A stretch of 14,722 bases of DNA from CAYJOG01 sp964371695 [NCBI: uncultured bacterium] (GTDB lineage: Bacteria; CAYJOG01): positions 1 to 14,722 of the forward strand of contig CAYJOG010000021.1 in assembly GCA_964371695.1 (NCBI GenBank). Reading direction: 5' to 3'. The position numbers and the translations under genes were made by a program. Positions 1 through 6,731 of this stretch are shown here, in pieces. Each line of letters starts with the position of its first letter. The stretch's first letter is position 1. The notes under the pieces are model-generated. The model saw only the letters and a program-made list of their open reading frames with translations, had not been told where the DNA came from and did not search any database.

Positions 1-281
1 GCATTGGCCCGCTTTATTTTTATGGTCTTGAGATTTCGCCCGATGGGTTCACCGGCGAGGTGGACCTGCAGGACCCCCAGAAAGGGTCGCTGGGTGTCTT
101 TGAACTGGAAATCAGCAAGCTCCGGTTTTCGTTCAAAAAGTCAAAAGCTGAGGTGAAGGCAGAGGGCGTGCTGGTGATCAAAACCGGCGAGCGAAGCGTG
201 GACATGCGCCTGCCGCTGGTTTTTGAAACCCAGCCCGGCGGCGGTGTGCGCATGAGCGGAGGTTCCACCAGCGGTGAATAA
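1..281 (+). CDS. 3' end of a beta-repeat protein gene, paralogous to the next gene (5' partial)
   Basis: An open frame enters from the left edge (first full codon at base 3) and stops with TAA at 279-281. About 92 residues are visible. They show the same degenerate unit that recurs in the downstream giant protein: a strand of the form LEISPDG, then G-E-V-x-L, a proline, a F-E-L-E-I-S-K strand, a lysine-rich turn (FKKSK), and a closing G-V-L-V-I strand. The end is glycine-rich (PGGGVRMSGGS). The alternating hydrophobic/polar pattern suggests beta-strands. Because the N-terminus is missing, total size and export signal cannot be seen, but kinship to the exported giant suggests an envelope protein. 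An internal GTG at base 60 could be called as a start, but the frame is open and motif-bearing upstream of it, so a longer gene is more likely. The stop overlaps the start of the next gene by 8 bases. I do not recognise a named family. Confidence 0.8.
   Translation, partial: IGPLYFYGLEISPDGFTGEVDLQDPQKGSLGVFELEISKLRFSFKKSKAEVKAEGVLVIKTGERSVDMRLPLVFETQPGGGVRMSGGSTSGE
258..262 (+). promoter_or_regulatory. Ribosome binding site GGAGG for the giant gene
   Basis: GGAGG lies 11 bases before the GTG at 274, inside the last codons of the upstream gene. It supports GTG 274 as the true start despite the non-ATG codon and the 8-base overlap. It is the only clear Shine-Dalgarno sequence I see for any gene start in this window. 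Confidence 0.7.
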
Positions 282-3200
282 GTCCTTGTTCCGAAAGACA
301 TTTGTATTTTTGCGGCCGGGTCTGCTGGCCGTGTTGGTGCTGTGCGCCGCTGCGCCTGCAAGAGCGGTGGAAAACCAGAACACCATCCTGGGTTTCCCCG
401 TCAACTTCACCGGCTACGAGGCCACCACCACGGCAGACGGTTTGTCGGTGAAAGCCGCTGGCGCGGTGGATCTTTCCGCCGCGCTGGGCGAGGGCGCTCT
501 GCTCAAGGCAGGCTCCATTGAAATTGACCCCAAGGGCAACGTGACGCTGAAGGAAATGACCCTGCCAAGCTTCAAGCTGGGCCCCTTTGAAGGCAAGCTG
601 GCCGCCGAAAAACTGGTGGTGGATCACGCCGCCACACTCAAGGAACCCTTTCTGCTGGACGTGACCCTTGGTGTGAACCTGAACAGTCAGACGCTCATGG
701 CCACTGCCCGGCTGCCCATCACCGCCAATGGTCTGGCCGATGGCGAAGTGACTTTTTCTCCCCCCAGCGGGCAGGAGAATTTCCTCAGTCTTTCGGAAGG
801 GGATGTGTCGCTGGTGGTGAACGGGGGCCGCTTGACGGTGGTGGGCGGCAAGGTGACAAAAGCCACGTTCACGGGTGGCCTGAAAGCCTTGGGGTCTGAG
901 TTGTCGGTGCAGGAACTGACCCTGTCGGGTGGCCGCCTTTCGGGCCACGCCGAGGGGCAGTTTGATCTGGATCAGGTGGCGCTTGCGCTGCCCCAGGGGC
1001 TTGATTTTGGTGTGAGCCAGACGGGGGAGATTTCCGTCTCGGCCCCGTCCGCCGAATTCGATTTCTCTGGCGTGCTGGCGGACGTGGGCAAACTTTCCAT
1101 CAACAACCTGTCTTTTCAAAAAGGCGTGCTCAACGCCGAGGCGTCGCTGGAAAAATCACTTTTGCTGGAGGGTGTCTCGCTGTCTCTGGCCAAGGTCAAG
1201 GTGACCGGCAGCCAGCAAGGCGTGACAGCCACGTTCGAAGGCTCCCTGGGCCTGGAGGGTCTGGATCTGAAGGCGGACTTCACCGGTTTCACCGTGGATT
1301 CCAAAGGCAACGTGGCGGGGGAGATTTCCTTTGACCCACCGGTGTCGCTGGATGTTTCCGGCCTAGTGGTGTCGGTGGAAAAAGCCACTTTCACCAAAAA
1401 GGAAAAAAGTCTCGTCGCGGCCCTGTCGGGCAAGCTCACCATTGGCGAGGACACCATCAAGGTCACCCACCTGGGGGTAAAAAACAAAAAACCCTGGGTC
1501 ACCCTGGGGGTGTCCGAGCAGGAGCCGTTCGCCTTCAAGTGGCTGCCCTACCTCAAGCTCACCCAACTGAACGTTGAAGACGACATGCTCACCCTGGGCG
1601 GGGCCATTGACCTGCCCGATCCGGTCAAATACACGTTTTCCTTCAAGGACACGAAGATTGACCTGAAGAACAAAAAACCCACGTTTTCAGAAAAGCTGGA
1701 AAAACGCGCCAAGGCCCTGTTCAAAACCAACACACAGAACATGGTGATGTTCGAGAACACCAACACCGAAAAAATGAAGCTGGGGCCGCTGCAGGTGGGG
1801 CTGGACGCCGTCTCCATTCCCAACCCCTTCGCCACCCAGCAAAAGGCGCTTTCCAGCGACACCATCCTGGAAATATTCACCTCTGCCCATGTGACCCTGG
1901 GCAAAACCACCCTTGATTTCAACGTGGATGGCCTAGCCTTCAGTAAGGAAGGACTCAAGGACATCACGGTGGAGGTTACACCCGCCAAGGGCCTGCTGGC
2001 CGATCTTTCCCTCGATGGCATTGGCAGCCTCAAACTCCCCTCGGCCAAGGTGTTTGTGAAGAGCAAAAAGGTGACGGGGGTGAGCTTCCCTCGCGCCAAA
2101 ATCAAGGTGGACGTCCCTGACCTGGACCTGGAGTTCGCCTCTCTTTCCGTGTTGATGGATGGCAACCTGTTCGGCTACATACCTTTTCCCAAATTGAAGG
2201 AAATTGACTTGCCGGGGTTTGGCCTGTCGCTCAAGGGCATTGAACTAAAGGGTCTGAGCACGGGTTTCTCATTGGACTTTGAGGGCAAACTCAAGTTCGG
2301 GATCGACTGGGTTCCTATCAAGCGTTTCAGGATCAGCAGCCTGGGCTGGGACGTGGAGCTGGACGTGTCGGTTCAAAACCCTTTCAAACTCAGTTGGCTG
2401 CCCTATATCAAGTTCAGCCAGCTCAAGCTGAGCAAAACCAGTTTCACGCTGGGCGGCGGGCTGGACCTGCCAGACCTGGGGAATTTCAAGTTCAGTTTTA
2501 GTGACGTTCGTATTAACCTGGAAAAACCCGATCTGCCGGTGGTGTTCATCAATACCGACGCCAAGTTCATGACCTGGCAGGGGTTGTCCATCCGTGTGGG
2601 TTCCATCACGCTGCCCAATCCCCTTGGCCTGGGCAAACTGCCCAAGACGCCGGAGGTGGTGCTGGGGCTGTCGCTTTCCAGCAGCCTTGATCTTTTGGGC
2701 AAAAAGATTGCGTTCAACATCGAGGGCCTCAACTTCACCAAGGATGGCCTGAAGGATTTGTCCATTGACATTCTGCCCGCAGGTGTGTCATCTGGCGGCA
2801 GCCTGTTCAAGGAAAAACTGCTGGACTGGGCCGAAGTGAAACTTGCCTCGGCCCAAATCTCCATCAAAAAGAAAAAACTCGAAAGCCTCAGTTTCAGCGG
2901 GCTGCTCACCGTGGATGGCCTGGTGTTTGGAATCAAAAAACTCACCATCGCAGGAGAGGGATTCAAGGGAGATTTGACCCTGCCCAAAGATCCCAAGTTC
3001 TCCCTCGGCTCGCTCAGTCTTGTCCTGAGCAAGGAAGTTTCATTTGAGATCGGGAAGAAGGACAAGGGAGATTTCAAAATCACCCTCAAAAAGGTGACGC
3101 TGGACGCCACCGCCCTGCTGGGTGAAAAAGCCAAGCTGACGCTGGACACGCTCACGTACAGCAAGGGCGCAATGGCCGCCGAAAGCAGCACGGGTTTTGA

Positions 3201-6200
3201 ATTCGGGGTGGGGCCGTTCTCGCTCAAGGTCAGCAAGTTCAGCGTAAAAAGCGATCTGCCAAAAAGTGGAAACCGGGTGGTGGATGTGACGCTGGACGGC
3301 AACCTCAAACTCTCCACGCTCAGCCTGGACCTCGCCTTTAAGAACTTCAAGATTTCTTCTTCCGGCACCGTGGACGGCAAGTTCTTTTTCGCCACCGCAC
3401 AAAGCTGGAAGATATTCGGCTTCAGCATGGCGCTGGATTCCATCGCCTTTTCCAAAGGCAAGGACAAAGACCCCCTGGTGGTCACGCTGGCGGGCATTTT
3501 CAAGTTTGCCGACAAGGTCACGTTCAAGTTTGACAACCTGAAATTCGAGAACGGCAAACCGGTGCTGGAGAAAGAGTTCACCTATCCGCTCACGGTGGAT
3601 GTGAAACTGCTCAAGCTCTCGGTGAGCAAAGTGGTGCTCTCGGCGGGCGAGATCAAGCTCACCGGCAAGGCCAAAATTCCCGTGATCAACGTGGAGCTTT
3701 CGGCCAAGGATTTCGCCTTTAATTCTTCGGGCACGCCCACCGGCGGTTCGGTGCAGCTCGACAAACCTGTGTCCTTCACCGTGGCCAAGTTCGGCATCGC
3801 CATCAAAAAGGCCAGCATTGACATCACCAACAAGGTGTTTGTGTGGGACGCCGACATTGAGCTTTTCGGCACAAAAATTCCCCTCAAGGACCTGCGCATT
3901 TCCCTGGGCAGCAGCCCCGCCCACGACCTCACCAAAAAAACTTCCACCAAACCCTCCTCGCTCAAGATCGACCTCATCGGCCTGTCCATCACACCCACGT
4001 CCATGGACTTTGGCGTGAAGAACCTCAAGTTTTATTTCGCCTTCTCCGGCAAGATCAAAATCCTCACCTCCGAGCTGGACTTCACCAATCTCAGGATTTA
4101 CCAGGACTACACCTTCACCGTGGACGAAGTGAAGGGCAAAATCGGTCTTGCTCCGTTTGTGGTGAACATCAAGAGCGCCAGCTTTGGCGAGGACTTCCTC
4201 AAGTTCACCGGCGACATGGACATCCCCATGGTGGGCACAGCCTCGGTGAGCAACCTGAAGGTGTCCAAAACCGGCGTGTTTCTTGAAAGCGCCACGGTGA
4301 TTGTAGAAAAACCCGGTTTTTCCTATGACATGACGTTGTCGTGGAAGGACAGCAAATTCACCGGCAGCGGCAAGCTCACCATTCTGAAGACCTCCTTCAA
4401 CCTGTCGGTGCTGATAGAGACAACGAAGCTCACCCTCACCATCACCGGCGAGCCCAAACTGCAATTGGGAGTGGGACTGTCGCTCAGCAAGATCAAGGGA
4501 ACCCTGGTGCAGAAGTTTAAAACCGAAATGCCCGACATCGCTTTGTCCGGCAAGGTGGTGTATCTGGACGAAAAATTCATGCGGGCCGACGTGAGCATGA
4601 AAATGGATGGCAAAACGGATTATTCAATCAGCGGCGAAGTAACGGTGCTGGACACGCTGAAAATCGCCAAAATGAAAATCGAGGGCAATATTTCCAAAGG
4701 CACGTTTCTGGCGTCGGGCAACCTCAACGTGACCATTCTGGATCTGGTGGGCCTGAACGTGGACATCGCCCTGGGCAGCACCGACAAAACCGTGCCCAGC
4801 GAAACCAAACTCAAGGAACCCAAAAAGTGCGAGCCCAGCACCAAGATTTTCAGCAAAAACCCCTACTTCAACTGCTCGCTCAAAAAGCTTGAGGACAACT
4901 CCCACAAACAGTATCGCCGCGATTACAACAAGGAGCTTTCGGCCCTTGAGTCGGAACTGGGTCCCAAGTGGAAAGACGACATGCGCAAGCACTGGAGCAC
5001 CAAAAAAATGTGCGAGACGGCGTTCAAGGATGAGGATGCCTCGCAGATTTATCAATGCGCCCTGGTCTACATCTGGGGGATGGAGCAGGGTGTCCGAGCC
5101 TCCAATGCCTGGCTCAAGGCCTTTGGCAAGGCTTTTAATTTCCTCAAGACAAACAAGCCCGAAAAAGTGGGCGAAAAAGTCACCCTGAAATGCGACTCCT
5201 CAAAAAACTGTTACAACCCCGCCGAATATGAAGCACGCCGCTGGATGGATATGGCCCTCAGCGCCTGCGTGGATGGCCCAAAAAGCTCCAACAGCACCAC
5301 CAGGGAAAATCTGAAAAACCTGTTGCAGCACTTTGACGACTGTGATTCCTGGAGCAAACCCGCGTGGTGCGATTACGACTATAAGGCAAAATATAACCTC
5401 TCGTGGGAGTATCGGGATAATGAAAGGGCTGCGGAAAACCCTGGATCCGTTTGCTACGTTCTGTTTCCTTACACAACCGGATCTCCCATAACCGCTGCGA
5501 GGGCGTTAAACCCCTATGACTACAAAAAGGGCGATTTCACCAACACCGAAAGCCAGATGAAAACCAAATACGCGGGCTTCCGCAAAAAAACCTTCACAGA
5601 CAAGGATGTCTATCTCTCCTGCGACAAGGAGGGCAACAACTGTGTCTCTGACGAGGAGATTTACAAAATCCCGAAGATTGACAAAAACGGCGACCTGCCC
5701 AGCGGAGAAACCTGGGAAAAAGTCGAAAACCGGGCGGCCATTCTGGCGGTGCAGTTCATGGATGTCTGTGAAAACTACACCAGCGAATGGGTGGACAACG
5801 GTTATCTGGTCAGCCAGGATTTCTGCACCAAATACCGGCGGAGTATCAATGACGCTGCAAGCGCTCTGGATATGTTTTCCGGGTCTGGGGGGAGCGACCC
5901 GTCCTGGGGTGGCGGCGGCGGGGGAAAGAAATCTGGCACGGTGGTGCTTGACACATGGCTGGCCCACGAACTCATCAACTGGGATATGCGCTACAACATG
6001 AGTTATGGCGGCCATTCGGTGATGGATTATTTCAAGGCCATCTCCTATGGCTTTGACCAATCCACCGGCAAGTTTCCGGGGCGGCTTGAGAATAAAAACT
6101 GGTTGGGGAGTTATTACTGGGTGCTGGGGGCGCTGGACCTGGGCAAACGCAAAGGCGAGACCGATTATGACAGTTATCTGGCCTATTTCTTTGGCGGCGA

Positions 6201-6729
6201 TCCGGGCCGCAGCGAGGCCTCCAGCACTCCTTTGAGGGACAAGGATTTCGTCACCAAGTTTGAGGCCAGCGGCACGGTGAAACTCATGGGCCAGGAGTTT
6301 TCGGTGAAGGTGGTGGAGAACGACAAAAAGCTCAAGTTCAACGCCAACAAGGAGTTTGACCTGAGTATTGTGGAAGGCTCCCTGAACGTGGACGGCGCAC
6401 TGGGCGTGGGCACATTCGACGCCGAAGTGGCCGCCAAGCTGGAGGCCGATATCCCCCTGGTGGGTGAAGGCGCGCTGGCGGGCAAGGCCAGCATTTCCAC
6501 CAAAACAGCAGGCGCGGTGAAGGCCAAGGTCAAACTGAACGGCTGCATGAAAATCACTGCCCTTGAAGTGGTGGGGGCGGTGGTGAATGCCGTCTCAAGC
6601 TGGTTTGGCGGCCCCAGTGAGGTGGTGCCCAAGAAAATCTGCAAGAAGTTCGATGCCAATGTGAAAATTTCCAAGGATGGCATGGACTTCCCCAGCATCA
6701 AGGACACCATCAAGAGCATTTTTAAATAA
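274..6729 (+). CDS. Giant exported beta-repeat protein with a cysteine-rich insertion (2151 aa)
   Basis: The start is GTG 274, with GGAGG 11 bases upstream. Residues 1-31 form a signal peptide: basic MNKSLFRK, a hydrophobic core, and ARA cleavage before VENQ. Residues 32 to about 1518 are almost continuous short strands with alternating hydrophobic and polar residues, lysine- and glycine-rich turns and no cysteine. A unit of about 65-75 residues (FxIxxxGxxxG, then a proline or strand, then KxxFxKK, then GxLxI) is visible near residues 339, 1025 and 1147. A larger module is duplicated (386-630 and 671-897, both with WLPY). Residues 1519 to about 1985 are different: helical, aromatic, 14 cysteines, and a glycine linker near 1879-1884. 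The beta pattern returns from about 1993 to 2151, with two more cysteines. Export and paired cysteines suggest a periplasmic or surface location. AsmA/TamB-like lipid-bridge proteins look similar in strand pattern, but those have an N-terminal membrane anchor and I cannot show homology. Function unknown. Confidence 0.95.
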   Translation: MNKSLFRKTFVFLRPGLLAVLVLCAAAPARAVENQNTILGFPVNFTGYEATTTADGLSVKAAGAVDLSAALGEGALLKAGSIEIDPKGNVTLKEMTLPSFKLGPFEGKLAAEKLVVDHAATLKEPFLLDVTLGVNLNSQTLMATARLPITANGLADGEVTFSPPSGQENFLSLSEGDVSLVVNGGRLTVVGGKVTKATFTGGLKALGSELSVQELTLSGGRLSGHAEGQFDLDQVALALPQGLDFGVSQTGEISVSAPSAEFDFSGVLADVGKLSINNLSFQKGVLNAEASLEKSLLLEGVSLSLAKVKVTGSQQGVTATFEGSLGLEGLDLKADFTGFTVDSKGNVAGEISFDPPVSLDVSGLVVSVEKATFTKKEKSLVAALSGKLTIGEDTIKVTHLGVKNKKPWVTLGVSEQEPFAFKWLPYLKLTQLNVEDDMLTLGGAIDLPDPVKYTFSFKDTKIDLKNKKPTFSEKLEKRAKALFKTNTQNMVMFENTNTEKMKLGPLQVGLDAVSIPNPFATQQKALSSDTILEIFTSAHVTLGKTTLDFNVDGLAFSKEGLKDITVEVTPAKGLLADLSLDGIGSLKLPSAKVFVKSKKVTGVSFPRAKIKVDVPDLDLEFASLSVLMDGNLFGYIPFPKLKEIDLPGFGLSLKGIELKGLSTGFSLDFEGKLKFGIDWVPIKRFRISSLGWDVELDVSVQNPFKLSWLPYIKFSQLKLSKTSFTLGGGLDLPDLGNFKFSFSDVRINLEKPDLPVVFINTDAKFMTWQGLSIRVGSITLPNPLGLGKLPKTPEVVLGLSLSSSLDLLGKKIAFNIEGLNFTKDGLKDLSIDILPAGVSSGGSLFKEKLLDWAEVKLASAQISIKKKKLESLSFSGLLTVDGLVFGIKKLTIAGEGFKGDLTLPKDPKFSLGSLSLVLSKEVSFEIGKKDKGDFKITLKKVTLDATALLGEKAKLTLDTLTYSKGAMAAESSTGFEFGVGPFSLKVSKFSVKSDLPKSGNRVVDVTLDGNLKLSTLSLDLAFKNFKISSSGTVDGKFFFATAQSWKIFGFSMALDSIAFSKGKDKDPLVVTLAGIFKFADKVTFKFDNLKFENGKPVLEKEFTYPLTVDVKLLKLSVSKVVLSAGEIKLTGKAKIPVINVELSAKDFAFNSSGTPTGGSVQLDKPVSFTVAKFGIAIKKASIDITNKVFVWDADIELFGTKIPLKDLRISLGSSPAHDLTKKTSTKPSSLKIDLIGLSITPTSMDFGVKNLKFYFAFSGKIKILTSELDFTNLRIYQDYTFTVDEVKGKIGLAPFVVNIKSASFGEDFLKFTGDMDIPMVGTASVSNLKVSKTGVFLESATVIVEKPGFSYDMTLSWKDSKFTGSGKLTILKTSFNLSVLIETTKLTLTITGEPKLQLGVGLSLSKIKGTLVQKFKTEMPDIALSGKVVYLDEKFMRADVSMKMDGKTDYSISGEVTVLDTLKIAKMKIEGNISKGTFLASGNLNVTILDLVGLNVDIALGSTDKTVPSETKLKEPKKCEPSTKIFSKNPYFNCSLKKLEDNSHKQYRRDYNKELSALESELGPKWKDDMRKHWSTKKMCETAFKDEDASQIYQCALVYIWGMEQGVRASNAWLKAFGKAFNFLKTNKPEKVGEKVTLKCDSSKNCYNPAEYEARRWMDMALSACVDGPKSSNSTTRENLKNLLQHFDDCDSWSKPAWCDYDYKAKYNLSWEYRDNERAAENPGSVCYVLFPYTTGSPITAARALNPYDYKKGDFTNTESQMKTKYAGFRKKTFTDKDVYLSCDKEGNNCVSDEEIYKIPKIDKNGDLPSGETWEKVENRAAILAVQFMDVCENYTSEWVDNGYLVSQDFCTKYRRSINDAASALDMFSGSGGSDPSWGGGGGGKKSGTVVLDTWLAHELINWDMRYNMSYGGHSVMDYFKAISYGFDQSTGKFPGRLENKNWLGSYYWVLGALDLGKRKGETDYDSYLAYFFGGDPGRSEASSTPLRDKDFVTKFEASGTVKLMGQEFSVKVVENDKKLKFNANKEFDLSIVEGSLNVDGALGVGTFDAEVAAKLEADIPLVGEGALAGKASISTKTAGAVKAKVKLNGCMKITALEVVGAVVNAVSSWFGGPSEVVPKKICKKFDANVKISKDGMDFPSIKDTIKSIFK
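1429..2163 (+). repeat. Internal duplicated module, copy A (giant protein residues ~386-630)
   Basis: This copy starts at a GKLTIG strand and carries PFAFKWLPYLKL, TLGGAIDLPD, SIPNPF, FNVDGLAFSKEGLKD and a final SAKVFVKSKK strand, all in the same order as copy B. Landmarks are offset by 285 residues at WLPY and about 265 at the GL-F-KDGLKD motif. Copy A therefore has about 20 extra residues, which fall in the lysine-rich SEKLEKRAKALFK segment. Boundaries are approximate. Confidence 0.75.
2284..2964 (+). repeat. Internal duplicated module, copy B (giant protein residues ~671-897)
   Basis: This copy starts at GKLKFG and carries PFKLSWLPYIKF, TLGGGLDLPD, TLPNPL, FNIEGLNFTKDGLKD and a SAQISIKKKK strand, matching copy A landmark for landmark. 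The copies have diverged at protein level, so the duplication is old rather than a recent DNA repeat. Boundaries are approximate. Confidence 0.75.
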
Positions 6730-6731
6730 CC

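Noticed and set aside
3040-4464. Long minus-strand open frames (474, 392 and 313 codons) across the giant gene
   Set aside because: They lie wholly inside a coherent repeat-bearing plus frame. Their His/Gln/Arg-rich composition is typical of antisense reading of such genes.
5623-5715. DKEGNNCVSDEE and DKNGDLPSGE in the cysteine-rich domain as EF-hand or dockerin-type calcium loops
   Set aside because: The first lacks the glycine at position 6 and the second lacks a proper loop end. There are no flanking E/F helices that I can recognise.
5959-5985. AHELINWD in the giant protein as a zinc-metalloprotease HExxH motif
   Set aside because: The second histidine is absent (HELIN), and no zinc-ligand context is visible.
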